A DNA stretch of 64,000 nt from CAXMNX01 sp964194845 (lineage in GTDB: Bacteria > Pseudomonadota > Alphaproteobacteria > Rhodobacterales > Rhodobacteraceae). The position numbers and the translations under genes were made by a program. Within the stretch, counting starts at the first letter, position 1. Every line of letters begins with the position of its first letter. This document shows positions 16,778-24,445 of this stretch, piece by piece. Below the pieces are notes generated by a model. The model was not told the DNA's origin, did no database searches, and saw only the letters and a program-made list of their open reading frames with translations. The stretch lies in NCBI GenBank assembly GCA_964194845.1, contig CAXMNX010000103.1:1-64000 (forward strand), written 5' to 3'.

Positions 16778-17626
16778 ATGGATAAACGTGATCGGGCGAG
16801 ATTATTCAGGCAAAGGCTTGCGGACGCGCTGCAAGACCGGAACACGACGCAAAGTGCGCTGGCGCGGAGCGTCGGTGTAGACCGGTCAACGATATCGCAA
16901 CTATTGACCCGGGATACGGCGCGCCTTCCAAATGCTCAGGTGGTGGCGGAATGTGCCTCGGCGCTTGGCGTATCTGGCGATTGGCTGCTGGGACTTTCGG
17001 ATTTGCCCGAGCGGTTGGCGGATCTTTTGGCTGCGTCTTCGCAGGTATCGCACGCGCCGCGTGCGCTGATCGACGAGCAGATATTCTCGTGGCACACCGA
17101 AGCGGCAGGATACAAAATCCGCCATGTGCCGGCTTCGCTGCCGGACATGCTCAAGACGGACACCATGTTGCGTTGGGAATACGAGCCGCATCTTGGCCGC
17201 ACGACTGACCAGGTGATCAGGGCCAGTCAGGATCGGCTTAACTGGATGCGCAACTCGCTGTCCGATTACGAGATCGCCATGCCGCTTTACGAGATCGAGG
17301 CGTTCGTGTCTTCGACCGGATACTATAAGGGTCTGCCAACAGAGGTTCGCGACGAACAGATTGCCCATCTTCTGGACCTTCACGATCAGCTTTATCCGTC
17401 GCTTAGGGTGTTTCTGTTTGATGCGCGCCGATTGTGGTCGGCGGCTTTAACCGTCTTTGGACCACTGGTCGGAGTTCTCTACTTAGGGCAGCACTATCTG
17501 GCTTTTCGGGATCGCGAGCGGGTCAAGACTTTGACAAATCAATTCGACGGTCTGGTGCGCGAGTCTTACGTGTCGGCCCGGGACTGGCCCGCGCACCTTC
17601 AGGCGCTTTCCGCGTCCGGTTCCTGA
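16778..17626 (+). CDS. XRE-family transcriptional regulator
   Basis: 282 aa. An N-terminal HTH_3 domain (about 8-70) reads SALARSVGVDRSTISQLL followed by AQVVAECASALGVSGDWLLGLSD. The roughly 200-residue C-terminal domain is unrecognised (WEYEPHLGRTTDQVIRASQDRL, PLYEIEAFVSSTGYYKGLP) and may sense a ligand. It is divergent from the desaturase gene and close to the palindromes, so it is the likely regulator of membrane lipid desaturation. The 3' end overlaps the convergent Rossmann gene by 28 bp. Confidence 0.85.
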   Translation: MDKRDRARLFRQRLADALQDRNTTQSALARSVGVDRSTISQLLTRDTARLPNAQVVAECASALGVSGDWLLGLSDLPERLADLLAASSQVSHAPRALIDEQIFSWHTEAAGYKIRHVPASLPDMLKTDTMLRWEYEPHLGRTTDQVIRASQDRLNWMRNSLSDYEIAMPLYEIEAFVSSTGYYKGLPTEVRDEQIAHLLDLHDQLYPSLRVFLFDARRLWSAALTVFGPLVGVLYLGQHYLAFRDRERVKTLTNQFDGLVRESYVSARDWPAHLQALSASGS

Positions 17627-18111
17627 TCCTTGGTTGCACCCACCGCGTCACCAATGCCATCCATCGCGGCAAGCTCGGCCAGGACACTGGTTGCGTCCGC
17701 CCTGGTGGCCGCGTCGGTGTCTGCATTTACATCGACAAAGTAACCGCCGTCTTCACCTGCACTTACACGGATGACGCATCCGGGCCGATGCGCGCAGCCC
17801 TGAATTTCTTCAACGCTGAATGTGCGGGTTGCAACCGCGACTACGGCGTCCTCCGGGGCTTCTGCCTGCGCCCGCTGGATGACCTTACGCATTAGTTCAA
17901 GCCGGTCGGGAACACAGACCAAGACCCAGTCTGAGCCTCGTACGGTGGCGGAAATTGTGTTCTCCCGCCGCCAGTCGTGAACAAATTGCGGCACACCTTC
18001 GGCCAGCGGTTCGGGGTCGAACCCCGTGACCTGCCAGCCGACGGTGTGAAACCTGTGCGCCCAGGCGGCGCCGCTTTGACCCAGGCCCAGTATCGCCGCT
18101 TTTTGCGTCAT
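17599..18111 (-). CDS. Rossmann-fold NAD(P)-binding protein (truncated dehydrogenase-like)
   Basis: 170 aa. The N-terminus carries a dinucleotide-binding motif, AAILGLGQSGAAWAHRF, followed by VTGFDPEP, as in 3-hydroxyacyl-CoA dehydrogenases and 6-phosphogluconate-type enzymes. Only the nucleotide-binding domain is present; the catalytic C-terminal helical domain is missing. The tail (DAATRADATSVLAELAAM) looks like a short helical end, so this is either a genuine small family or a remnant. The function is unknown. Confidence 0.7.
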   Translation of the reverse strand: MTQKAAILGLGQSGAAWAHRFHTVGWQVTGFDPEPLAEGVPQFVHDWRRENTISATVRGSDWVLVCVPDRLELMRKVIQRAQAEAPEDAVVAVATRTFSVEEIQGCAHRPGCVIRVSAGEDGGYFVDVNADTDAATRADATSVLAELAAMDGIGDAVGATKDQEPDAESA

Positions 18112-18121
18112 GTCGTCTGGC

Positions 18122-18472
18122 TCAATTTACGCATTGTGTCGCATGGCCTCCGCCTTCGGTCAGAATCTCGTGGCAGCCAAGAAACGGCTTGATCGGCGAG
18201 CAGCTTCGCGACCGGCTAAGGCAAAGCCCTTCGCAATCGCTGGCAATGCTGCAAGTTTTGTTGGCGTCGCGTGTTTCGTGAAAGCAGACGAAAAGTGTAT
18301 CGCCTGCGCTCAGGCCCCATGTTCCGCCTGATCGTTCGCATTTGCTTCGATCATCCGCCAAAAGGTCGGGCGCACCGCCTTCGGCATCGGGCCCAACAGC
18401 GCCGTCTTCCTGACACGACGCCACAAGAAATGAAAGCACGCCAATAGCGAGAGCGCGGCAAAGCGCAGACAT
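18122..18472 (-). CDS. Cysteine-rich small lipoprotein
   Basis: 116 aa from ATG 18472, preceded by GGAGGATTTG. A type II signal peptide ends at the lipobox LVASC. Eight further cysteines in the mature part (KCERSGG, FVCFHE, KTCSIASDCEGLC, SCSPIK, GCHEI, QCVN) suggest a disulfide-stabilised periplasmic domain. It lies 10 nt upstream of the Rossmann gene on the same strand. No named family is recognised. Confidence 0.78.
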   Translation of the reverse strand: MSALCRALAIGVLSFLVASCQEDGAVGPDAEGGAPDLLADDRSKCERSGGTWGLSAGDTLFVCFHETRDANKTCSIASDCEGLCLSRSRSCSPIKPFLGCHEILTEGGGHATQCVN

Positions 18473-18539
18473 CAAATCCTCCCTGGATCCCCCGCGGTTA
18501 CGTTAGGGTGCGTCTAATGGCGCAGCAACAAAAGCAGCT

Positions 18540-19586
18540 TCAGTAGGGCATCGGGTGCGCGCGGTGTGCTTTCGATACCTCAGCAAGCAGGTCGTCAGGC
18601 AGCGTCACAGCTGGTGCCTGAAGGATATGTTCGAGCTGAGCCAGTGTTGTGGCGCCGAAGATCGGGATCGTCGGAACCGGGCGCGTGCGGATCCATTGCA
18701 GGGCCATGTGGGTCGGGTCGATGCCATAGCTGGCCGCGATCCCCGCGTAGACGTCGACGGCTTCGTCAACCCTGAACGATGCCCGTCCGCCCATTTTCGG
18801 GTTCAGCGATTTGCGTGAGCCTGATGGCACTTTGCCGTTTTTGTATTTGCCGGTCAGGTAACCCGAGGCGAGTGGCGAAAACGCCAGTATAGTGATGTCT
18901 TCGTAGTGCGAAAGTTCCGCCAGATCGGTGTCAAATTGCCGGCAAAGCAGCGAGTATTCGTTTTGCAGGGCCGCAACACGGGGCCCGCCGATTTCATCCG
19001 CTGCCTGAAGCCATTGCATTGTGCCCCAACTGCTGTCGTTCGATAAACCGAAGGCGCGAATTTTGCCTTCGTCAACCAGCGCTTTCAGAACCTCCATGGT
19101 GCCGTGCATTTCATCGCGGATTTCAGACCCCCGAGTTTGCGACGTGGGATCAAAATCCCAGTTTTGGCGGAAGTGGTACGAGCCACGGTTTGGCCAGTGA
19201 AACTGATAGAGGTCGATGTAATCGGTTTGCAGGCGGTTCAGCGAGCTTTCGACGGTGGGGCGGACGGTGTCGGCATATATACCGCGACCGTCGCGAACGA
19301 AGCCACCGTTGTCGCCGGTGTGTTTGGTGGCGATCACAAGGTCGCCACGTCGCCCGGTTTTGGCGTTCCAATTGCCGATGATGGCTTCGGTGCCGCCGAT
19401 GGTTTTGGCGCTGACCGGGTTGACGGGATACATCTCGGCCGTATCGAGGAAGTCGATCCCGGCTGACAGGGCCATATCGATCTGCGCGTGGGCCTCGGCC
19501 TCGGGCGTCTGGGTGCCGAATGTCATTGTGCCCAGGCAATACTCGCTAACCTCGATGCCGGACCGGCCGAGTTTGAGACGGCTCAT
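18540..19586 (-). CDS. Aldo/keto reductase, Tas-like
   Basis: 348 aa from ATG 19586 with AAGGAG 9 nt upstream. An AKR TIM barrel: KLGRSGIEVSEYCLGTMTFG at the N-terminus, the catalytic DFLDTAEMY and a conserved Lys in VIATKH, then DYIDLYQFHWPNRG. The C-terminal cofactor-binding part reads VPTIPIFGATTLAQLEHIL. The length and the PNRG motif resemble E. coli Tas. It reduces aldehydes or ketones with NADPH; the physiological substrate is unknown. Confidence 0.9.
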   Translation of the reverse strand: MSRLKLGRSGIEVSEYCLGTMTFGTQTPEAEAHAQIDMALSAGIDFLDTAEMYPVNPVSAKTIGGTEAIIGNWNAKTGRRGDLVIATKHTGDNGGFVRDGRGIYADTVRPTVESSLNRLQTDYIDLYQFHWPNRGSYHFRQNWDFDPTSQTRGSEIRDEMHGTMEVLKALVDEGKIRAFGLSNDSSWGTMQWLQAADEIGGPRVAALQNEYSLLCRQFDTDLAELSHYEDITILAFSPLASGYLTGKYKNGKVPSGSRKSLNPKMGGRASFRVDEAVDVYAGIAASYGIDPTHMALQWIRTRPVPTIPIFGATTLAQLEHILQAPAVTLPDDLLAEVSKAHRAHPMPY

Positions 19587-19776
19587 CAAGCGAACTCCTT
19601 TTCGTTGGCTCTGGGTTTAGCGGGGTGGGCGTGATTGGCAAGGTGTTGGTGGCGGTAGTGGGTGTCGCTGCCCGGCGCCTTCGGCTTGGTTCCGGGCAAT
19701 CTGTTCTGTGCACCTGATGTCCGCGCCATCCCGCCGACCGAATTTTCAAACTGACCCACTACCCTCGCAGCATTGA

Positions 19777-19791
19777 GAACAAAATAAGAAC
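19777..19791 (+). promoter_or_regulatory. LexA (SOS) box upstream of imuA
   Basis: GAAC (19777-19780), seven bases, GAAC (19788-19791) is an exact match to the alphaproteobacterial LexA consensus GTTC-N7-GTTC read on the other strand. It lies 8-17 nt before the two candidate imuA starts. A TTGAGA -35-like hexamer (19773-19778) overlaps it, so a bound repressor would block the promoter. Confidence 0.85.
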
Positions 19792-19799
19792 ATGATAGC

Positions 19800-20441
19800 A
19801 TGATCCGCATGTCTGCTGCCTCTGCTGCTCATCTTCTGACCCGCCACAGCCACCGCCTCCGCCGGGTGTCGCCTTTGCTGCTTTTCGACGGTCTGGAACT
19901 GGCGCGGACGCGGGCGCACGAGTTTTGCGGTGCGTCGCGCCGGGTGCTTGCGTTGACGGCGGCAAAGGCGCTTCAGGGGCCAGTTTTCTGGATCAGGCCG
20001 TCCTGGCTGCCCGGAGGCTTGAACCCCGATGGGATGCACCGTTTCATCGACCCGTCGCGGCTAATCTTTGCCACGCCGAAACGACCCGAAGATCTGCTCT
20101 GGACGATGGAAGAGGCGCTGCGCGTCGGGATCGTGCCGCTGGTTGTCGCCGACCTGCCCGGTCCACCGGGGCTGACGGCGGTTCGCCGGTTGCATCTGGC
20201 GGCCGAGACGGGGGCCGAAAACGGCGGCACCGCGCCGCTGGGGCTGTTGCTGACACCCGGGGCAGGCGGCGCGCCCGGTGTCGAAAGCCGGTGGTCGCTG
20301 AACCCGAACCACGGTGATGGCGGCGCCGAAGCCTGGCGGCTTGACCGGTTGCGCGCGCGAACCGCACCGGAAAAGCACTGGGAGGTGACGGGAACCAAGG
20401 CGGGCCTAAGCCTCATGTCATCGCCTAACACCCCAACGTGA
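19800..20441 (+). CDS. imuA: ImuA-type mutasome accessory protein
   Basis: 213 aa from ATG 19800; ATG 19809 is an alternative and neither has a Shine-Dalgarno. Conserved Rhodobacteraceae ImuA-like blocks are ARTRAHEFCGASRRVLAL, GGLNPDGMHRFIDP, PEDLLWTMEEALRVGIVPLVVADLP and LTAVRRLHLAAE, in a RecA-like fold without a functional Walker A. ImuA works with ImuB and DnaE2 in SOS-induced error-prone translesion synthesis. The usual imuB neighbour is absent; it lies 38 kb away at 58715. The LexA box overlaps the promoter. Confidence 0.78.
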   Translation: MIRMSAASAAHLLTRHSHRLRRVSPLLLFDGLELARTRAHEFCGASRRVLALTAAKALQGPVFWIRPSWLPGGLNPDGMHRFIDPSRLIFATPKRPEDLLWTMEEALRVGIVPLVVADLPGPPGLTAVRRLHLAAETGAENGGTAPLGLLLTPGAGGAPGVESRWSLNPNHGDGGAEAWRLDRLRARTAPEKHWEVTGTKAGLSLMSSPNTPT

Positions 20442-20476
20442 TGGGGTAACGGCAGGGCCTATGATACGTTGCAGTC

Positions 20477-21052
20477 ATGGATCGACGTAGATTTCTGACA
20501 CTTACCGCCGCCATCGGACTTGCAAAGCCCGCGCTGGCGGCACCGCGCCCATATCGGCTGGATCAGGAAACCTCGACGGTTGGGTTCAGCTATCAGCTGA
20601 ACGGGCAGCGAGTGACCGGTCGAATGCCGGTCAAAAGCGCGTCGATCCTGGTGGATGTCGATCACCCGTCGCGCAGCCGGATCGACGCGGTGATAGACGC
20701 CAAACGGGCGAATGCCGGCCCGTTTTATGCAACATCGGCGATGAAAAGCGCCTCGGTGCTGGATACCGATAATTTCCCCGAAATACGGTTCGTTTCCCAC
20801 AGCATCGAAGACAAACTGAACAATGCGCGGGTCAAGGGCGAGATCACTATTCGTGGCATAACGCGGCCCGTTGAACTAAGTGCGACGCTGTTTCGGCAGC
20901 GCGGAACCGAGGCCGGAGATCGCCGCAAATTGTCCATTCTATTGTCCGGCAGCATTAACCGGAACGACTTTGGCGCCAGCGGATTTCCGAAACTGGTCGC
21001 GCCGTCGATTGTGCTGAATATTCTGACCCGCGTCGAGATTGACGAGACCTAG
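20477..21052 (+). CDS. YceI family periplasmic lipid-binding protein
   Basis: 191 aa. The N-terminus MDRRRFLTLTAAIGLAKPALAA resembles a short Tat or Sec signal peptide. The mature part is the YceI beta-barrel: YRLDQETSTVGFSYQLNGQRVTG, then DNFPEIRFVSHSIE, VKGEITIRGITRPVEL and GSINRNDFGASGFPKLV. YceI proteins bind isoprenoids or amphiphiles in the periplasm. It starts 35 nt after imuA on the same strand. Confidence 0.9.
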   Translation: MDRRRFLTLTAAIGLAKPALAAPRPYRLDQETSTVGFSYQLNGQRVTGRMPVKSASILVDVDHPSRSRIDAVIDAKRANAGPFYATSAMKSASVLDTDNFPEIRFVSHSIEDKLNNARVKGEITIRGITRPVELSATLFRQRGTEAGDRRKLSILLSGSINRNDFGASGFPKLVAPSIVLNILTRVEIDET

Positions 21053-21146
21053 CGCTCAGATCATCGCCCAGTCGTCAAATGCAAAATCCTTCAACGGCGA
21101 TTTATTGTCTTTCTGCGGCGCTGGCGCGTCGGCGTCCTGCTTGGCG

Positions 21147-21401
21147 CTACTGGCGTTTGCGCCAATAGGCGGCGAGCGAATAGACGGCGATGCCGACCCA
21201 AAGTACTTCGATAATGATCGCCCCGGCGTTGGGGCGATAATAAAGCGACAGCAGAACCATCACCGCGCCAACCAAATTCAGCGACTGGAATGCGGGCCGT
21301 TCGGCCACGACCCAACCGCGTGATACCGCCAGATAAGCGCCCGAAATGATCAGCGAACCAACGATGCCAACGTAATCAACGAATGTAAGGTCCGAGAGCA
21401 T
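21147..21401 (-). CDS. CBU_0592-like small membrane protein
   Basis: 84 aa with three TM helices: FVDYVGIVGSLIISGAYLAVS, FQSLNLVGAVMVLLSLYY and GAIIIEVLWVGIAVYSLAAYW. The YVGIVGSLIISGAYL start and FQSLNLVGA block are typical of the CBU_0592 family, whose function is unknown. It is a single gene convergent with the YceI gene. Confidence 0.75.
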   Translation of the reverse strand: MLSDLTFVDYVGIVGSLIISGAYLAVSRGWVVAERPAFQSLNLVGAVMVLLSLYYRPNAGAIIIEVLWVGIAVYSLAAYWRKRQ

Positions 21402-21486
21402 GGCACGTGTCTAACCCCGTTAATTCAAAAGGGAAAGAATTCGGGGCATGAGAATGAGCCAGCACTGGTTGGCTGGCCCGAATTGC

Positions 21487-21693
21487 CTAAAGCAACTGAA
21501 TGTCCGATGCGTTTTCGCGGCCGTCGCGACCGGCCTGAAGTTCGTAGCTGACCTTTTGGTCGTCGGCGAGGCCGGTCAGGCCCGATTGTTCCACGGCACT
21601 GATGTGAACAAAGATGTCGCTGCCGCCATCATCGGGTGCGATAAAGCCGTAACCCTTTGATGTATTGAACCATTTCACGGTGCCGTTTGGCAT
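21487..21693 (-). CDS. cspA: Cold-shock domain protein (copy 1)
   Basis: 68 aa from ATG 21693 with an excellent AAGGAGG. A single CSD: NGTVKWFNTSKGYGFIAPDDG carries RNP1 (KGYGFI) and DIFVHISAV carries RNP2. It binds single-stranded nucleic acid as an RNA chaperone. The 268-nt upstream interval probably contains a long 5' untranslated region, as is common for cold-shock genes. Copy 2 at 22309 is closely similar. Confidence 0.95.
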   Translation of the reverse strand: MPNGTVKWFNTSKGYGFIAPDDGGSDIFVHISAVEQSGLTGLADDQKVSYELQAGRDGRENASDIQLL

Positions 21694-21961
21694 CGTCGTG
21701 CCTCCTTGTCTTATCCGCCCGCACGATGCGGCGGCCTGGCATTTTCGTCTAGATCGAGGCTGAGGCCGATGTCGGAGACAGGTCGAGGTAGAAGAGGTAG
21801 CGGGCGTGTATTTGCCAGATTTCGGGTTAAATATCAAGTATTGCAGCAGATGCTGGCCGCCGTCGGCGGTTGATCGCAGGCAAACACACTTCGCAGCCAG
21901 CTCGGGTTTCGGGCCAGAAGATGTGCTATCATGAGAGCCATGCAACTAGGGGAGGGGACCC

Positions 21962-22252
21962 ATGAAATACGTGACGATCACGACCTGGGAGATACTGGGC
22001 GGCGTGGATTTCGACCTGACATTGGCGAGCATGAGGGATAAACGACTGCCCGCGCTGAAGCAGCTGGGTGCTGACCGGGTTCAGGTCATCCGAACCAGCG
22101 ACCGGACAATCGCCGCGATATCCGAGTGGCCGAACAGGACGACCCGCGATGCGGCGGCTGAGTTCATCGAACGCGTGCGGCGCGACGTGCGAACCGAAGA
22201 TCACAGCCGGATGACGGGCGAAATGTTGGGGGAGGTTGTCGCCGAGATCTGA
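21962..22252 (+). CDS. Small hypothetical protein, possible ferredoxin-like (ABM/NIPSNAP-type) fold
   Basis: 96 aa, preceded by a strong GGGGAGGGG. Nothing is firmly recognised. The pattern, a beta strand YVTITTWEI, a helix RDKRLPALKQLGADRVQVIRTSDRTIAAISEWPN and a second helix AAAEFIERVRRDV, resembles dimeric alpha/beta-barrel proteins. The C-terminus ends in GEMLGEVVAEI. It lies between the two cold-shock genes on the opposite strand. Confidence 0.7.
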   Translation: MKYVTITTWEILGGVDFDLTLASMRDKRLPALKQLGADRVQVIRTSDRTIAAISEWPNRTTRDAAAEFIERVRRDVRTEDHSRMTGEMLGEVVAEI

Positions 22253-22266
22253 ATATTCGGCTATTT

Positions 22267-22290
22267 TGGATGGGCGCGAACACCCATCCA
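22267..22290. terminator. Hairpin between convergent small gene and cold-shock copy 2
   Basis: TGGATGGG (22267-22274) and CCCATCCA (22283-22290) form a perfect 8-bp stem with an 8-nt loop. TCTTTT follows on the plus strand, and AAAATAG lies on the outer side of the minus reading. It is a plausible weak terminator for both convergent genes, though neither side has a long T tract. Confidence 0.5.
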
Positions 22291-22308
22291 GGTCTTTTCG
22301 GTCCGAGC

Positions 22309-22515
22309 TTACGCCAGGACGATATTGGTCGCGCTTTCGCGGCCATCGCGGCCTGCTTCGACGTCGTAGGTCACTTTCTGGTCGTCAGCCAGGCCAGTAA
22401 GGCCCGAACGCTCGACTGCTGAAATGTGGACGAAAACGTCTTTGCCACCGGTTTCCGGTGCGATAAAGCCGAAGCCTTTAGTTGAGTTGAACCACTTCAC
22501 GGTGCCATTGGCCAT
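22309..22515 (-). CDS. cspA: Cold-shock domain protein (copy 2)
   Basis: 68 aa from ATG 22515 with GGAGACATC upstream. The CSD reads GTVKWFNSTKGFGFIAPETG (RNP1 KGFGFI) and DVFVHISAVERSGLTG (RNP2). It differs from copy 1 at few positions, mainly in the last strand (VTYDVEAGRDGRESATNIVLA). The pair is probably a local duplication later separated by the small gene at 21962. Likely role: RNA chaperone in cold or stationary phase. Confidence 0.95.
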   Translation of the reverse strand: MANGTVKWFNSTKGFGFIAPETGGKDVFVHISAVERSGLTGLADDQKVTYDVEAGRDGRESATNIVLA

Positions 22516-22734
22516 CGTGATGTCTCCTTTAGTATTGCCACCCACGGAATGTGATGGCCCGGCTTGGTCGGTCTGGATCGAAGGACTGACGGCCGTAAAG
22601 GAAGACAGTGGTCGATAGAGAATAACGTTCGCGAGGCGCATATGGGGGTATTGGCGTTGAAAAGCAAGAAAAATCTGATGCGTGCCGTATTTTGTGATCT
22701 GGACGGTTGCGCCGCTGGCACCTAGGGTTCGCGC

Positions 22735-23091
22735 ATGACGCTTAGACGAGTGACACCGACATTTCGTGTGAAAGATGCCCGGGCATCCGAGGCATTCTAT
22801 CGCGACATTCTGGGGTTTAAGACAAGCTGGGAGGATGATCCCGGCGACGGGCATCCGATATTTATTGAAATGTCGCGGGGCGATGTCTCGATCCATCTGA
22901 GCGAGCATGAAGGCGACGGGCCGGAGGGTGTTTCGGTTTACGTGGATGTCGATGACGCGCGGGCCTTGCATGCCGAAGTGACAGGAAAGAGCGCCGAGAC
23001 GGACCCGCCCGAGCCGATGCCCTGGGGGCATGTCGTCTTTACGGTGACCGACCCGGATGGGAATGTCATGCGGTTTGGGTCGCCGGAGTAG
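22735..23091 (+). CDS. VOC-family (glyoxalase/bleomycin-resistance-like) protein
   Basis: 118 aa, one full VOC module: RVTPTFRVKDARASEAFYRDILGFK, HPIFIEMSRGDVSIHLSEH and VSVYVDVDDARALHAEV, ending WGHVVFTVTDPDGNVMRFGSPE. Such proteins bind metal or small toxins; the substrate is unknown. The last roughly 23 bp of the gene are repeated at 23396-23418, a sign of a local rearrangement. Confidence 0.88.
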   Translation: MTLRRVTPTFRVKDARASEAFYRDILGFKTSWEDDPGDGHPIFIEMSRGDVSIHLSEHEGDGPEGVSVYVDVDDARALHAEVTGKSAETDPPEPMPWGHVVFTVTDPDGNVMRFGSPE

Positions 23092-23418
23092 GGTGCGCTT
23101 CAGCGCACCGCCCGCGCGGGATGCGCGCGCTGCGAATACCAAGATGAACATGCGGTTGCCTGTACGTTCGCCCTCGCGGTGGATCGTGACAATTTGTACG
23201 CGATTTGAGGCCGTCGAATGCCGTTTTGTACAAGCGAGCGTGCGATGCAGGGTTAAGGGAAGGTGAAGGAATGACTGGGCCGCGCCCGAACCTTGGGGCT
23301 GGTAGCCGGTAGGGTGCGTGATTTCACGCACCGATGGGCGAGGTTGGGTTAATGGAGCGGTGCGTGCGAGCACGCGCCCTACGTTTGCTTGGACCGGAAT
23401 GTCATGCGGTTTGGGTCG
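23060..23418 (+). repeat. Direct repeat of the VOC gene 3' end flanking a non-coding segment
   Basis: The 23 bp at 23060-23082, which encode NVMRFGS at the end of the VOC gene, recur exactly at 23396-23418, and the following bases stay similar (CCGGAGTAG against GTGAAGTAA). The repeats are 336 bp apart and enclose palindromic elements. This looks like a duplication, or the footprint of an inserted segment, next to the AT-rich HEPN gene. Confidence 0.8.
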
Positions 23419-23448
23419 GTGAAGTAAGCGACCCATACCAAATTGTCG
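23092..23448. other. Non-coding stretch with palindromic repeats
   Basis: No credible coding frame. Perfect or near-perfect palindromes occur at 23092-23109 (GGTGCGCT/AGCGCACC), 23313-23332 (GGTGCGTGA/TCACGCACC) and 23362-23375 (GCGTGC/GCACGC). The last two sit inside a 74-bp unit described separately. The VOC-tail duplicate at 23396-23418 closes the stretch before the HEPN gene. Confidence 0.7.
23309..23382. repeat. Palindromic REP/MITE-like element
   Basis: The unit begins GTAGGGTGCGTGA (23309-23321) and ends GCACGCGCCCTAC (23370-23382), which pair as terminal inverted repeats with few mismatches. Each end also folds on itself. A related hairpin with a CCCTACG edge occurs at 34849-34872. 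Elements of this appearance are dispersed in Rhodobacteraceae genomes to my recollection; mobility is not shown here. Confidence 0.55.
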
Positions 23449-24270
23449 CTAATCGTCTGGCACCCAGACACTTACTGAAGACTTCGCCGCAAAAAAATAC
23501 TCAATTTCATCTACGTCATCGGAACCGACCCCAGGCGGCAGCTGAGCCAAGACACTTTCCCGGAGCCTTTTATTCATTTTGAATATTATTGGGTGAAGTT
23601 TGCGCGCAATTTCGAACGTAAAATTATTCTCCAAAACAATCGCGACATCACCAAATGAATTCAATTCGTCGACCTTTTGAGCATCAGACGCCGAAATAAT
23701 CCCTCCCGTATGAACAATGGAATGCCGTAGTTCCCAAAGTACTTTTAACCGACGGCAATCATCATTAGAAAAAACATTGGAACGATCATCGAAACACTTG
23801 AAGTATGATATTACTCTTTCCGGGTCATGCCATCCCGGCATATTGTCCGCTAAAACTATACCAATTGATCGAAGGCTTTCACCTCGGTACGGTGCAAGGC
23901 TTAGCGGCGAAAACGAAATATCAGCAATTTTGTTTAATTTACGAAAAAAACTCTCTACATTGAATTTTTCGAATTCCGCTGAAAAATCGAAAACCCCACC
24001 AAAAATGTGTCGTTGAAAAGTCTCAAAATGGCCCATTATTGCAGATAACATCGCTTGATTAATATGGCGAAGTTTAGCCAGAAAGGTTTTTGTAAATTCT
24101 CCTTCATTATTTTTTTTGAAATTATTTTGGCAAAGATTTACAGCATCTTTTGCCTCAACTAAGTATTTCAAAAGTGCACTCGCGGGTTGAAGCCAATAAT
24201 CCTCATTTGATATCGTCGGTTTTGCATCACTAATTAAATATTGTTCAAATTCTTTGTAGGTTCTAGACAT
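23449..24270 (-). CDS. HEPN-domain-like protein in AT-rich DNA
   Basis: 273 aa, preceded by GAGGTGAAAA. It is a largely helical soluble protein. Near residue 187 the segment KVLWELRHSIVHTGGII contains R-H-S-I-V-H, the RX4-6H motif that forms the active site of HEPN ribonucleases, placed on a helix as in RiboL-PSP/MAE_28990-type HEPN families. Base composition is much AT-richer than its neighbours and codon use differs, which points to recent acquisition. HEPN proteins commonly act as toxins or abortive-infection effectors. No nucleotidyltransferase-type antitoxin partner is adjacent, so a stand-alone effector or regulatory role remains open. Confidence 0.65.
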   Translation of the reverse strand: MSRTYKEFEQYLISDAKPTISNEDYWLQPASALLKYLVEAKDAVNLCQNNFKKNNEGEFTKTFLAKLRHINQAMLSAIMGHFETFQRHIFGGVFDFSAEFEKFNVESFFRKLNKIADISFSPLSLAPYRGESLRSIGIVLADNMPGWHDPERVISYFKCFDDRSNVFSNDDCRRLKVLWELRHSIVHTGGIISASDAQKVDELNSFGDVAIVLENNFTFEIARKLHPIIFKMNKRLRESVLAQLPPGVGSDDVDEIEYFFAAKSSVSVWVPDD

Positions 24271-24380
24271 TTTTCACCTCAAAAATTTCTCATACTTAAT
24301 CCGTTTCGGTTCCACCTTACCTCACAATCTCCACCGAGTGCCGCACGCAATTTGGCTTTGCCAAATCGCTTTCGCGCACG

Positions 24381-24445
24381 CGTCGAACCAAAGCGATAGC
24401 CGTTATCTCGTAAATTTTTTGTGCTTCAACCGCTTTGGTTCGACG
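24381..24445. repeat. 15-bp perfect inverted repeat around the ettA stop codon
   Basis: CGTCGAACCAAAGCG (24381-24395) and CGCTTTGGTTCGACG (24431-24445) are exact inverse copies. The right arm lies in the last ettA codons and the stop codon (24403-24405) lies in the loop. A second hairpin, ATTTGGC/GCCAAAT, lies just outside, near 24350-24366. It may act as a transcript-end structure, or mark the junction of the acquired HEPN segment with core DNA. Confidence 0.7.
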
